37,543 nt of DNA from Candidatus Gastranaerophilales bacterium (GCA_944326015.1 CALVCJ010000013.1:1-37543), one strand, 5' to 3'. Shown: positions 24,663 through 33,627, counted from the first letter of the stretch. Notes: a model not told the origin generated them from the letters alone. Numbers and translations: made by a program.

Positions 24663-24748
24663 TTAGCTGCGAGGTGCCCACCCCCCGAATTCACATTTAA
24701 TAACAAACTTTTCCATAATTTCACTTCATCATTTTCTGTAACACATCT

Positions 24749-24777
24749 ATTATAACAAAAGAGACCTGACTTTTCAA
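24749..24777 (-). promoter_or_regulatory. Promoter of the broken pilin-like gene, inside the rpsA terminator
   Basis: On the minus strand TTGAAA (24777-24772) and TATAAT (24754-24749) are 17 bp apart. The spacer contains the right arm of the rpsA terminator. Confidence 0.55.
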
Positions 24778-24793
24778 GTTCGGTCTCTTTTCT
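24757..24793 (-). terminator. Terminator of ispH-rpsA
   Basis: On the minus strand AAAAGAGACC pairs with GGTCTCTTTT around a loop with further internal pairing, followed by TTTTGTT. Confidence 0.8.
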
Positions 24794-24808
24794 ATAAATA
24801 TGAATTAA

Positions 24809-25885
24809 CTATTCAGCATCTTTGTTAATATCTTTAATACTCAACGCAATTCTGTGTTCCTGCGGGGTAAATTTCTTTATAAGAACTTCAACGCTGTCAC
24901 CTACTTTGAAAGTATTAAAAGGATTCACATTTTCTTCAGCCATCTCTGAAACAGGCAATAATGCTTCAACACCGGGAAAAATGTTAATAAATGCGCCGAA
25001 ACCGGTTACTTTATTAACTGTTCCTGTAATTACCTGCCGTTCTTCAAACTGACCCTCAATCTGATGCCAAGGATCTTCACCCATTCTCTTTAAAGACAAT
25101 GAAATTCTCTTTAATTCATGGTCTATTTTTATTATTTTAACTTCAATTGTATCACCTAAAGAAATAACATCTGACGGATGTTTAATTCTTGACCAGGAAA
25201 TTTCAGAAATCGGAAGAAGTCCGTCAATACCGTTAATATCAACAAATGCGCCAAAGTCTGCAATTCTAACGACCTCACCTTTAACTACTTGATCTTCCTG
25301 AAGTTCGGACAAGATATTATCAACTACCTGATCTCTCTGTTCAGCAACTGCAAGCCTTTGTGAAAGAATAAGTTTATTCTTTTTAGGATCTGCTTCAAGA
25401 ACTTTAACCTCTATTTTTGTATCAATTAAGCCATCAAAAGGAGTTCCTGTTCTTAGCTGTGATGACGGAATAAACCCTTTTAAATCCGCTACATCAACCA
25501 ACACACCGCCTTTAACAATAGATACAACTTTTGCTAAAATTGTATCACCCTGAACTTTAGCATCATTAAGCTGAGCCCATGCTTGAGCATTAGCAAGTCT
25601 TTTCAAAGAAAGAACCATACCTTCTTCATCATTTTCTTCTTTTAATACGTAAAATTCTTTTTCATCACCTATTTCCAAATTATCCGAACCATCAATTGAT
25701 GATACTTCCTTTAAAGATAAAAAAGCTTCAGTCTTTGCACCTCTAACACTGATTAAATAACCGTCGCTTTCTTTTTTTATAACCGTACCTTCTACGATAT
25801 CGGCTACTGAATAAGATTTTGTAAAAGATTCTTCAAGTAATCTTTCAAATTCGTCCAAATTTGTTTTTTCTAATGTTGTTGTCAT
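24809..25885 (-). CDS. rpsA: Ribosomal protein S1 family protein, four S1 domains
   Basis: A 358-residue protein with four S1 RNA-binding domains. Their starts are recognisable at VEGTVIKKESDGYLISVRG (about 22), ILAKVVSIVKGGVLVDVADL (about 105), VVKGEVVRIADFGAFVDING (about 190) and VITGTVNKVTGFGAFINIFP (about 275). Four domains are fewer than the six of proteobacteria and fit cyanobacterial or Gram-positive forms. It binds mRNA and helps translation. ATG 25885 lies 4 bp after the ispH stop; its AGAAAGGAA site lies inside ispH. Translation of both is probably coupled. Confidence 0.88.
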   Translation of the reverse strand: MTTTLEKTNLDEFERLLEESFTKSYSVADIVEGTVIKKESDGYLISVRGAKTEAFLSLKEVSSIDGSDNLEIGDEKEFYVLKEENDEEGMVLSLKRLANAQAWAQLNDAKVQGDTILAKVVSIVKGGVLVDVADLKGFIPSSQLRTGTPFDGLIDTKIEVKVLEADPKKNKLILSQRLAVAEQRDQVVDNILSELQEDQVVKGEVVRIADFGAFVDINGIDGLLPISEISWSRIKHPSDVISLGDTIEVKIIKIDHELKRISLSLKRMGEDPWHQIEGQFEERQVITGTVNKVTGFGAFINIFPGVEALLPVSEMAEENVNPFNTFKVGDSVEVLIKKFTPQEHRIALSIKDINKDAE

Positions 25886-25889
25886 GTTT

Positions 25890-26759
25890 TTATATTTCCT
25901 TTCTAAGTTTTTGTATAACATTTTCAATAATATTTTGCGGAGTAGAAGCCCCGGCAGTAACAGCTATTGTTTCTGACTGCAATATAATATCTTTATATTT
26001 ATCAAGCTCATCATCTTTTTCAATATGAATAGTTTTGGCTATATCTTTCAAAATTTCTGCCAAATGTGTTGTATTAGCACTTTTTTTTGAGCCTACGACA
26101 ATGACAAGATCACTTCCCGCAGCAAGTTCTTTAGCCTCTTTCTGGCGCATAGCAGTACTCTGACAAATAGTATTTGCTATATGAATTTCCTTTGCAATTG
26201 AAGTCAAATATTCAACAATTGAATTCAGGGTAGAAATTCTTTGAGTGGTTTGAACAACAACCCCGACACGTTTATGATTTTTAATGTCAGCTTCAAATTT
26301 TTTAAGTTGTTCAACAGACGCTGCAACTACAACATTATCACTCCACAGCTCCGCATTTGCTCTGATTGCAATAACTTCCGGATGCTCTGACTTGCCGACT
26401 ATTACAACAAAATAATCCTCTTTTGCAAGTTCAATCGCTTTCTGCTGCACTTTTTTTACATCAGGACAGGTTAAGTCAACAGGTTCAAAACCTGCCTGTT
26501 TAATCTTTTCTATCACCTGCGGGCTTTCTCCATGACTCCTTATAACACAAATATCTTCACCATGCTCCGGAATTTCAGTTAAAGTTTTAATTCCAAGTTT
26601 TTCAAGCTCATCAATTACCTGCGTATTATGGATAAGCTCACCTAAAACAAAAACATTTTTGTCTTGATTTTCATATTTTAACTTTTTAACGGTTTCAACG
26701 GCTCTTTTAACTCCGTAACAAAAACCCGCATATTTAGCTAATTTAATCTCTTTCGGCAA
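25890..26759 (-). CDS. ispH: 4-hydroxy-3-methylbut-2-enyl diphosphate reductase
   Basis: Last enzyme of the MEP (non-mevalonate) isoprenoid pathway, which makes IPP and DMAPP from HMBPP with an iron-sulfur cluster. The 289 residues contain the three cluster cysteines: C14 in AGFCYGVKRA, C98 in VDLTCPDVKK and C199 in ANTICQSTAMRQ. Other motifs: GELIHNTQV, IRSHGESP, GKSEHPEV, QTTQR and GSKKSANT. It is followed 4 bp later by rpsA. In some Firmicutes IspH and S1 are one fused chain; here they are adjacent but separate. Confidence 0.95.
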   Translation of the reverse strand: MPKEIKLAKYAGFCYGVKRAVETVKKLKYENQDKNVFVLGELIHNTQVIDELEKLGIKTLTEIPEHGEDICVIRSHGESPQVIEKIKQAGFEPVDLTCPDVKKVQQKAIELAKEDYFVVIVGKSEHPEVIAIRANAELWSDNVVVAASVEQLKKFEADIKNHKRVGVVVQTTQRISTLNSIVEYLTSIAKEIHIANTICQSTAMRQKEAKELAAGSDLVIVVGSKKSANTTHLAEILKDIAKTIHIEKDDELDKYKDIILQSETIAVTAGASTPQNIIENVIQKLRKEI

Positions 26760-26849
26760 TTTAAAATTGTCTTCTTTCTATAGAACTGACGATCTTTCAA
26801 TCGCTGTATAAATATTAAAATATAAAAAACACAAAAAATCAAGCACACA

Positions 26850-26876
26850 AAAGCCTCTTAAAAAGAGGCTTTCAGT
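26850..26876 (-). terminator. Terminator after the 904-residue unknown protein
   Basis: AAAGCCTCTT pairs with AAGAGGCTTT around a short loop, followed on the minus strand by TTTTGTG. Confidence 0.75.
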
Positions 26877-26900
26877 TTTTCACACCCGCAAATTTCTTAC

Positions 26901-29615
26901 CTAAGCATTAAATTCAAATTGTTTTCCCTTTCTTAAGAAACTTTGTTCTATATTTTGCAGATTTTGAGGTATCGAAGAAAATCCTACAGTGTTAGCTGTT
27001 CGCGGAGGATAATCAAAATTACTATTGTCATTCTTATTTTCATCTGCAACAAAGTTTGCCCACTGAATCTCAGAATGCTGCTTTCTTTCTGCAAGAGCAT
27101 CAATTTTATTATTAACAGAGCCGGAAATATTCATATCTTTTATTGTTTTAGCAATATTTGGATCTGTTATTAATCTGTTCAATAAATCCGTATTAGTACG
27201 GGCAATCATTTTATAAATATTCCTTTTCTGTGATGAATTAGAAATACTTTTTAAAAGTTTAATTTTTTCATCCGGAGACAAAGCTTTAAATAAATTCTCA
27301 ATGTATTCTTTTTTTTGTGCTGGTGTCAGTGAAGCATATTCCTGAACTGTTAATTTGGCTCCTGATGAAACCTTTTCTTGCAGAGATAAACCGTCTAATG
27401 CCAAATCAATTGTATCCAGAATTCCGGTATTATTGTCAATGGTGTTAACAACAGCTCTAGTTATTACCTTCTGAAAATTCTGTTCAATAACAGAATCAGA
27501 TCTGGTATTTGCAATACTTTCAACTGAGGTATCAATAGCTTTTGCATTCCCTGTTTCATAAACAGTTTCTAATGCTTTACCTTGAACAGTCGGGTCATAA
27601 TCTTTAATATTTGCAGCTGCATGTTCCTGAACTTCCGAATATTTAGACTGCATTATATCATTATGCATTTCTAATTGTATATCGGCTTCTTTAACCTTTT
27701 TAATATTATCTGATAACAAATTCAACTGATTTACGGCTTCATCTTTCATAAAATCATCTTGTTCAAAACGAGTTCTGAACATACGGAACGCATCAGTTTT
27801 ATTATCCTTATCATAACGGGTAAACGTTCCGTCAGCGTTCATTGCTTTAGCAACTTCTTTATCCTTAATAAATTGTTCAGTTAATGGAAGCTGGTTATCT
27901 TTATGTGCCTCATCTAATCTTTTACCTGTATCTTTACGGACTTCCAGATTAGAATTTTTATTAACATTTTCTAACAAAGCTCTTTGGGTCTTAACATCTT
28001 CGTCACTTTTAATTTCTAAGCCTAAAGCAATTTCAGCATGTTTGCGCTGAATTGTTTCAGATTTTGACGAAGAATAAATTCCTGATACAATTTCTAACTT
28101 TTTGTTTCCTAAATTATCCATTGTACCGGAAGCCAACATTTCAGCACGTTCAGCATCTTCCTCAATCATCTTTTCATGAGTATTTGCTAAGGTTGATAAT
28201 CCGTTTTCTTCAAAACTATTTGCATTTAAAGTGTTCAATTCTGCAAGACCTTCTTCTTTATTCTCTGCTAAAACAGTTTGAGTCTTGTCATCAGCATTTG
28301 CTACTGCATCAGAATGTACATCAACAATCATATCAGTATTATCAGCATCATACATTAATTCAATTGTTAATTCATTAATTAATTTTGCTTTTTCTTCTGA
28401 GGAAAGATTAGCTGATGCCTTTTTTAAATAGGCCTGAACAACAAATGCTTTATCTTCTTTATTAACAGCTGCTTCAAAATCTTTTCCGAATTCGGAATTT
28501 TTTAATGCATCTAATCGACCGTAATTGACCTGCTCATCAGGGTGTGTAGATTTATATTTTACAGCATCCAAAAAAGCTCGTCCTTCATCAGAATTAACCA
28601 ATTTATTCAGACGCTTGTATACAGCTTTTTCAGACGCATCAAGTTCAATACCTTTATCAATTTTGTCCTGCAAATATTTCATCTGCACTTCAATTCTTGT
28701 AGTTCCATTAAGAATACCATTTTTATCAAACTTTTCTGCGATTTCATCTTCTGCTAAATTATACTCGACATTATCTAGATAGGTTGTATCACCTTTATCT
28801 TTACATGCCTGTATAACTGCTTTTGACAGTATATACTGTTGTTTAAGATAATCATTCTGCTTTTTGGACAATTTTTCACTATCAAGATTAAATAAATAGT
28901 CATGTATTGAAGTAGCAATATATTTACCATCTTGTTTATCAAAATTATCTATATTTTGCTCTAAATAATTTGCAGTCTGAAGTTTTAACATCTTATTGTC
29001 AAAATAAGTGTTAATATCTTTTTTATCATATAGCTTTTTAGAATTATCTTTTATTAATGCATTTAACTCATTTTTTACAAGATTATTTCTTTGCTCTTCT
29101 GATAAAGAATTCCAATCCTCTATAGACTTTTCAGAGCCATCCTGAGGATATAAAAACTTATTTTTGGCAAGTTCTAAAGCATAAATATTAGCTTTATCCT
29201 GAACCGACATTCTAGAAAATTCTTTATGATTAAATACAATTTCTGCTGTAACTTTGGTACTATCTGCAGTTTCGCTATTTGAAACATTATTTTTAGAAAC
29301 AGACACAGTCTCTGATACATTTGTATTATCTGTATCGGGTGTACTATCTACGGCCTCTGTAGCAAAACTATTTTTAACAAGCTCTGACTGTTTTGCAGGT
29401 TCTAAACTGTAAAAATCAGGATACTTGTCTATTAATACTTTCAACTGCTCTTCACTTATTTGTAATTGAGCACATAATTGCTTAATTGCGTCATCTTTAT
29501 TTTGAAAAAGGCTGACATTTCCAGATTGTGATGAATTTGCATTACCAGCACTGCCTGCTTGAGCTTCTCTTATCTGCTCTATTATAATGTTACTGTTATC
29601 TATTTTTAATCCCAT
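26901..29615 (-). CDS. Large helical protein of unknown function
   Basis: A 904-residue, acidic, almost wholly alpha-helical protein that I do not recognise. It has no signal peptide or membrane helix with start ATG 29615 (MGLKIDNSNIIIEQ). Upstream in-frame codons to 29681 would add a hydrophobic stretch, but they fall in an inverted repeat. Residues about 50-100 hold a helical segment (CAQLQISEEQLKVLIDKYPD), then a Ser/Thr/Asp/Val-rich linker (about 88-125), then long runs of short helices resembling HEAT or TPR-like solenoids (KGIELDASEKAVYKRLNKLV; KYSEVQEHAAANIKDYDPTV). Such a protein may be a scaffold or effector. It follows the 370-residue unknown gene on the same strand. Confidence 0.65.
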   Translation of the reverse strand: MGLKIDNSNIIIEQIREAQAGSAGNANSSQSGNVSLFQNKDDAIKQLCAQLQISEEQLKVLIDKYPDFYSLEPAKQSELVKNSFATEAVDSTPDTDNTNVSETVSVSKNNVSNSETADSTKVTAEIVFNHKEFSRMSVQDKANIYALELAKNKFLYPQDGSEKSIEDWNSLSEEQRNNLVKNELNALIKDNSKKLYDKKDINTYFDNKMLKLQTANYLEQNIDNFDKQDGKYIATSIHDYLFNLDSEKLSKKQNDYLKQQYILSKAVIQACKDKGDTTYLDNVEYNLAEDEIAEKFDKNGILNGTTRIEVQMKYLQDKIDKGIELDASEKAVYKRLNKLVNSDEGRAFLDAVKYKSTHPDEQVNYGRLDALKNSEFGKDFEAAVNKEDKAFVVQAYLKKASANLSSEEKAKLINELTIELMYDADNTDMIVDVHSDAVANADDKTQTVLAENKEEGLAELNTLNANSFEENGLSTLANTHEKMIEEDAERAEMLASGTMDNLGNKKLEIVSGIYSSSKSETIQRKHAEIALGLEIKSDEDVKTQRALLENVNKNSNLEVRKDTGKRLDEAHKDNQLPLTEQFIKDKEVAKAMNADGTFTRYDKDNKTDAFRMFRTRFEQDDFMKDEAVNQLNLLSDNIKKVKEADIQLEMHNDIMQSKYSEVQEHAAANIKDYDPTVQGKALETVYETGNAKAIDTSVESIANTRSDSVIEQNFQKVITRAVVNTIDNNTGILDTIDLALDGLSLQEKVSSGAKLTVQEYASLTPAQKKEYIENLFKALSPDEKIKLLKSISNSSQKRNIYKMIARTNTDLLNRLITDPNIAKTIKDMNISGSVNNKIDALAERKQHSEIQWANFVADENKNDNSNFDYPPRTANTVGFSSIPQNLQNIEQSFLRKGKQFEFNA

Positions 29616-29642
29616 AATAAGCTCTCTGCTTTTAAGTACTAT

Positions 29643-29695
29643 AAACATGTAAAAACATGCAAAATCCAGAGATTTCATCATGTTTTCACATGTTT
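29643..29695. promoter_or_regulatory. 17-bp inverted repeat upstream of the 904-residue gene
   Basis: AAACATGTAAAAACATG (29643-29659) and CATGTTTTCACATGTTT (29679-29695) pair at 16 of 17 positions around a 19-base loop. Each arm contains ACATGT or CATG units, so it could bind a dimeric regulator or form a leader hairpin. No T-run for termination. Confidence 0.55.
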
Positions 29696-29724
29696 ACAAA
29701 TATTTACAAATACAAATTATTATA

Positions 29725-30837
29725 TTATTCTTCTTCGGGAGCAACAGGCATTATTGCACCTTTGGGAGTTATTAAGTAATTTATAGTATTTGATTCTCCA
29801 ATTATACCGTACTTGAATTTTTCAGGATTTTCAGCCTTCAAATCTGCCAGTGCAAATACAAGTGAAGGTTCTTCCAAATAATAATGCTTTCTATTAGCAT
29901 CAGACAATTCCATAATACCTGTCACAAATGATGAAGGAATTTCTGAATAAGGTTCAAATACATGCTTATTAGTATATAAATTAAAAATACGCAGTTCCGG
30001 ATAACCCTTCTTCTGGTAAGTAACCAATTCAATATCGCTATCATTATCATTATAGGAATAATAGCGCAGCGTTCCTAAAAGTTCATTTTCCATTGTTACA
30101 TCATCAAAACCTATTAACTTACCGTTGGGTTTAAAAGGTACAGCATCTTTCATAATGTCTTTACCCCCGACATTTTGAAAATTACCATCCGCACTTGGTC
30201 TTATAGTTCTATTATAAACAACCTTTTCAACAGCCTTATTATTTCTGGGATCATCAATAAGTTGTTCAATATAATTTACAATATTATTTTGATTATATGT
30301 AAAAGGTGCAGATTGCATTCCGGAATCAACAAGTACGTTTTTCAGCGTAAAAGAAGTACTCTTACTGCCGTCATCTGAAACTACCTGATAATTATATACA
30401 GCTAGCTGTTTAACATCATTTGAAAGGTTCTTTTTCACTAACTCGTTATAAGATTCAAATGCAACCTTTTCAAAAGTCTTATTATTATCATCAGTACTAA
30501 TCAGGTTAACCTTATAAGGGCCATATTTATCAGATACAAAATTTCTAGATTCAATTATTGTTCCGCCATCATCAGATATTGCATCAGCAGAATTTATATC
30601 ATCAACATACTCAATTTTTTTATTATCAATATATGAATTATTCTTATACACTCCTTTTCCATCAATAATATTTAATGGAGCCATTGTAATTGCGGCTGCA
30701 AGAGGGATAGCTAATTTTTGAGCTCCAGGATTAATTATATATTCACTTTTATCGGAATAATTTTTCTTTTTCCCCTCAAAATTCACAGTATTTGAACGGT
30801 TAACCACTAAAATAGATGTTACAGGTCTGATTGTCAT
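29725..30837 (-). CDS. Protein of unknown function with membrane segment and short N-terminal motif
   Basis: A 370-residue protein that I do not recognise. The N-terminus reads MTIRPVTSILVVNRSNTVNF then EGKKKN. A hydrophobic stretch follows (about 43-60, LAIPLAAAITMAPLN). The rest is hydrophilic with many Asn and Asp residues and probable beta strands, and it ends in an acidic tail (PVAPEEE). The N-terminal N-x-F-x-G pattern recurs in two other anchored proteins of the window. Possibly a cell-surface or envelope protein whose export route is not a classical signal peptide. Its neighbour downstream is the 904-residue helical protein. Confidence 0.62.
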   Translation of the reverse strand: MTIRPVTSILVVNRSNTVNFEGKKKNYSDKSEYIINPGAQKLAIPLAAAITMAPLNIIDGKGVYKNNSYIDNKKIEYVDDINSADAISDDGGTIIESRNFVSDKYGPYKVNLISTDDNNKTFEKVAFESYNELVKKNLSNDVKQLAVYNYQVVSDDGSKSTSFTLKNVLVDSGMQSAPFTYNQNNIVNYIEQLIDDPRNNKAVEKVVYNRTIRPSADGNFQNVGGKDIMKDAVPFKPNGKLIGFDDVTMENELLGTLRYYSYNDNDSDIELVTYQKKGYPELRIFNLYTNKHVFEPYSEIPSSFVTGIMELSDANRKHYYLEEPSLVFALADLKAENPEKFKYGIIGESNTINYLITPKGAIMPVAPEEE

Positions 30838-30975
30838 AGTTTTAACTCCACATTATTTAATTTTCACCATTTTAATTTAATTAAGACAAGGCAAGTAAAA
30901 AATTTTTTTTGCCCGTTAATTTACTCATTAATTCCCTTTAATTCGATTATAGCAAGTTATTTAAGTATTTGTAAA

Positions 30976-30989
30976 ATAGTATATACTAT
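30976..30989. promoter_or_regulatory. ATAGTATATACTAT palindrome upstream of fba
   Basis: A perfect 14-bp palindrome that contains the AGTATATACT decamer found twice upstream of the sigma factor gene (5971 and 5982). Candidate shared operator, about 120 bp upstream of the fba start. Confidence 0.45.
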
Positions 30990-31109
30990 ATTAACAATTT
31001 GTTACACTTGCGTCGTTTTTTTGTTTGTTGTACGCTTGTAGTGTGAGTTTTTACAATAAAATAATGTCGACGGTTGTCGCGAATATGTATAAAAAGAAGG
31101 AGAACTCAA

Positions 31110-32069
31110 ATGAGTGAAAGAAAATTAGTTGGAACTGGAGAAATGTTCAAAAAAGCTCTTGCAGGAAAATATGCAATTGGAGCTTACAATGTAAACAACA
31201 TGGAAATCCTGCAAGGTATTGCAGAAGCTGCAGAAGAAACACAATCACCTATTATCTTACAGGTTTCTGCAGGTGCTAGAAAATACGCTAACCAAACTTA
31301 CTTAATCAAACTTGTTGAAGCTGCTTTAGCTACAACTACAGTACCAATCGCTTTACACTTAGACCACGGTGCTGATTTTGAAATTTGTAAGGCTTGTATT
31401 GACGGCGGCTTCTCTTCTGTTATGATTGACGGATCAAGATTCCCGTTAGAAGAAAATATCAAATTAACAAAACAGGTTGTTGATTACGCTCATCCGCGCG
31501 GTGTTTCTGTTGAAGCTGAATTAGGTAAACTCGCTGGCGTTGAAGATGATGTTAAAGTTCACGCTAAAGATTCTACATACACAGACCCTGAAGAAGCTGC
31601 AAGATTTGTTAAAGAAACTGGATGTGATTCTTTGGCTGTTGCTATCGGAACTTCTCATGGTGCTTATAAATTCAAAGGCGAAGCTAAATTAGACTTTGAA
31701 AGACTTGCTGAAATTAAAAAAGCTGTTAATGAAGCTGTTGGGTATGACTTCCCGTTAGTATTGCATGGTTCTTCATCTGTACCGGCTGAATTTGTTGCTA
31801 AATGCAATAAATATGGCGGTCAGTTACCTGATGCTCAGGGGGTTCCAGAAGATATGTTAAACTATGCTTCTAAACACGGTGTTGCAAAAATCAACATTGA
31901 TACAGACTTGAGATTAGCTATGACTTCAACAATCAGAGAATTCTTTGTTGAACATCCTGAAAAATTCGACCCGAGAGAATACATGGGACCAGGAAGAACT
32001 GCTGTTAAAGAAATGGTTATGCATAAAATGCGCGATGTCCTTGGAACAGCAGGTCACGCTAAAGACTAG
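31110..32069 (+). CDS. fba: Class II fructose-bisphosphate aldolase
   Basis: Splits fructose 1,6-bisphosphate to DHAP and glyceraldehyde 3-phosphate, and runs the reverse step in gluconeogenesis; zinc-dependent. The 319 residues fit class II. Motifs: AYNVNNMEILQGIAEAAE at the start, the zinc/catalytic segment ALHLDHGADF (D85, H86), AIGTSHGAYKF, LVLHGSSSVP and KINIDTDLR. ATG 31110 follows AAGGAG, and upstream in-frame codons lack a site. Monocistronic, with a bidirectional terminator. The long 5' region and palindrome suggest regulated expression. Confidence 0.94.
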   Translation: MSERKLVGTGEMFKKALAGKYAIGAYNVNNMEILQGIAEAAEETQSPIILQVSAGARKYANQTYLIKLVEAALATTTVPIALHLDHGADFEICKACIDGGFSSVMIDGSRFPLEENIKLTKQVVDYAHPRGVSVEAELGKLAGVEDDVKVHAKDSTYTDPEEAARFVKETGCDSLAVAIGTSHGAYKFKGEAKLDFERLAEIKKAVNEAVGYDFPLVLHGSSSVPAEFVAKCNKYGGQLPDAQGVPEDMLNYASKHGVAKINIDTDLRLAMTSTIREFFVEHPEKFDPREYMGPGRTAVKEMVMHKMRDVLGTAGHAKD

Positions 32070-32171
32070 GAGCATAGCCTCATCATCAGTCACACAAGCT
32101 TGTATGAACTGTTGGGGCTAAAATAAAGAAAGAGCCTAACAGCTCCACCTGACACAAAATAAAGGGCAAAT

Positions 32172-32206
32172 AAAAAAAGACCGCTTGAAAAAAACGGTCT
32201 TTTTTA
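32172..32206. terminator. Bidirectional terminator after fba
   Basis: AAAGACCG pairs with CGGTCTTT, with A- and T-runs on either side, so it can end both fba and the convergent LysM gene. The 100 bp between fba and this stem hold nothing that I can identify. Confidence 0.85.
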
Positions 32207-32220
32207 TTACGCACAATACT

Positions 32221-33417
32221 TTATGCTGCCAATTGAAGTCTGTCACCAGGTTTTATTATGACAAGATAATTATCGTTTTCATATTTTAAATTGTTCCTAT
32301 CTAAAATTCTTTTTGTTTCTGAAAGAATTTCTTTATTAGAAGGAATGTAATGTTTATCATCTTTATTTTTCTCTATTAAATTTCTTTTTGCTATATTCCA
32401 GAGATTATCACCTTTTTTAACAATATATACCTCACTTTCAGGTGTAATCTCAATCTGCTTGGACGGAATTAAAACTTGTACAGGTGGTTTTACATCCAGA
32501 TTTTCATTCTTTTTAGAAGTAACAGGCTGTAATGCCTCGGACTTAGTATCCGAAACACGTTGATTTTCCTGTTTTGATTTTTTCCCACTTAACATTGCAA
32601 TAGCTGTACCGATTAAAACGAGCCCCGATGCGATTAATGCAGGTTTCCTTTTGCCTTTTACAGCATTTCTTATTCGTGTCCAAAAATTCGGCTTAACATT
32701 TGTAGATGAAGCAATTTTTACAGGCAAACTTTTAGGATCAATTGGCTCAGTCGCTTTAAGAATATGCCCTTGAGTAACACGCAGGTTTACGGATTCCTGT
32801 TTAGCAGGATGAGTTGTTGCTTGGGCTGTATTTCCCGGAATGCCTACCTGAAGAGGACTTTCATTCAACATATTACCATAAGATTTACCATCAGCGATTG
32901 GGAAAACTTGTGAATTTGGCAAAACTGAATTCTTTACCTGCGGTATTTCTTTTACTTGCTGTGCAATTGTTTGTTTTGCAATTTCCGATGTCAAACTACT
33001 GATTCGTTTCTTATAAGTTGAAAGAACCTCAAGTCCTTGTTTTATAGTATCTTCAGCTTTTTTAATATCTTTTTGTAACATAAACGAACGATTTTCTCTT
33101 AGATATTTATCAAGTTCCTTAACTTTAGCTGCAAGGCGTTTATATTTTTCCTCTGTTTTTACAAGTTCAAACTTCAAAGCATCATTGACACTATAAAATA
33201 ACCGTGATGGTTCATTTGTTAATTTTACTTCATACATTCCGTCGCTATTAACTTTTACATACTTACTTCCTGTAAATCCTTTTTGTAAAGTTTCATTTTC
33301 TGCTTCACTCAATCTTTTTGGTTGAGTTGTCATTGTAACAAATTCCTTTTTCTGTTCTGACAGATAATCATCACCTGTATAATTAATTTGTCTAAAACCA
33401 AAATTTAGTTCCCGCAT
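32221..33417 (-). CDS. Membrane protein with C-terminal LysM domain
   Basis: A 398-residue protein. Residues about 1-90 are a beta-like domain of unknown type, beginning MRELNFGFRQINYTGDDYL. A coiled coil follows (about 88-145), then a linker, one membrane helix (about 262-280, KPALIASGLVLIGTAIAML), a Lys/Gln-rich spacer, and a LysM domain (about 330-395, VYIVKKGDNLWNIAKRNL), which binds peptidoglycan. The long soluble N-terminus and C-terminal LysM imply one crossing with LysM outside. ATG 33417 with AAAGGGA upstream is chosen over TTG 33420. It may tie an inner-membrane or cytoplasmic structure to the wall. Confidence 0.78.
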   Translation of the reverse strand: MRELNFGFRQINYTGDDYLSEQKKEFVTMTTQPKRLSEAENETLQKGFTGSKYVKVNSDGMYEVKLTNEPSRLFYSVNDALKFELVKTEEKYKRLAAKVKELDKYLRENRSFMLQKDIKKAEDTIKQGLEVLSTYKKRISSLTSEIAKQTIAQQVKEIPQVKNSVLPNSQVFPIADGKSYGNMLNESPLQVGIPGNTAQATTHPAKQESVNLRVTQGHILKATEPIDPKSLPVKIASSTNVKPNFWTRIRNAVKGKRKPALIASGLVLIGTAIAMLSGKKSKQENQRVSDTKSEALQPVTSKKNENLDVKPPVQVLIPSKQIEITPESEVYIVKKGDNLWNIAKRNLIEKNKDDKHYIPSNKEILSETKRILDRNNLKYENDNYLVIIKPGDRLQLAA

Positions 33418-33518
33418 CAACTTAAATCCCTTTTCTTTTAATTATCCCCTATATTTATATAAACAAAATTATTAAAGGAAATTTGCCGTTTATTTAGACT
33501 GCCTATCCTGATCTGACA

Positions 33519-33547
33519 ATTACAGCAAGGGTTTCGCACATTTTCAA
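33519..33547 (-). promoter_or_regulatory. Promoter of the LysM gene
   Basis: On the minus strand TTGAAA (33547-33542) and TGTAAT (33524-33519) are 17 bp apart, between the ftsZ terminator and the LysM gene. Confidence 0.5.
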
Positions 33548-33596
33548 TTCATATTTACATTTCATAACATAATTGTAATATACTATATAAAATAAA

Positions 33597-33627
33597 AAAG
33601 AGAACCGATTAATATCAGTTCTCTTTC
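33597..33627 (-). terminator. Terminator of ftsZ
   Basis: On the minus strand AAAGAGAAC pairs with GTTCTCTTT around TGATATTAATCG, followed by a T-rich run. Confidence 0.8.

Larger units (their letters stand above)
23644..24716 (-). pseudogene. Broken pilin-like gene assembled from repeats
   Basis: ATG 24716 begins MEKFVIKCEF, passes a G6 tract, and stops at TAA (24663-24665). The same frame then runs through shared repeat B (GCLRRAETANKLLSCEAP), a GC-rich stretch, and a doubled prepilin signal: AAFTLAEGATHVAHFDN, then AAFTLAEVLITLGIIGVVAA. A second lesion lies at a run of six A (T6 at 23962-23967): this frame ends at 23937, but one more A would join it to LFTLDTNGPGKGPNAYGHD and the C-terminal part to 23644, which ends in a cysteine-rich tail (FGCTPYAVKNVCPDD). 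No length of the G6 tract alone restores the start. Probably inactive, perhaps a donor or recipient of recombination. Confidence 0.7.

Noticed and set aside
28052..28378. Plus-strand ORFs opposite the 904-residue gene
   Set aside because: They are antisense shadows of an AT-rich coding region, without ribosome sites or recognisable domains.
32070..32171. tRNA or riboswitch after fba
   Set aside because: No cloverleaf or known riboswitch core could be drawn; it appears to be plain 3' untranslated sequence.
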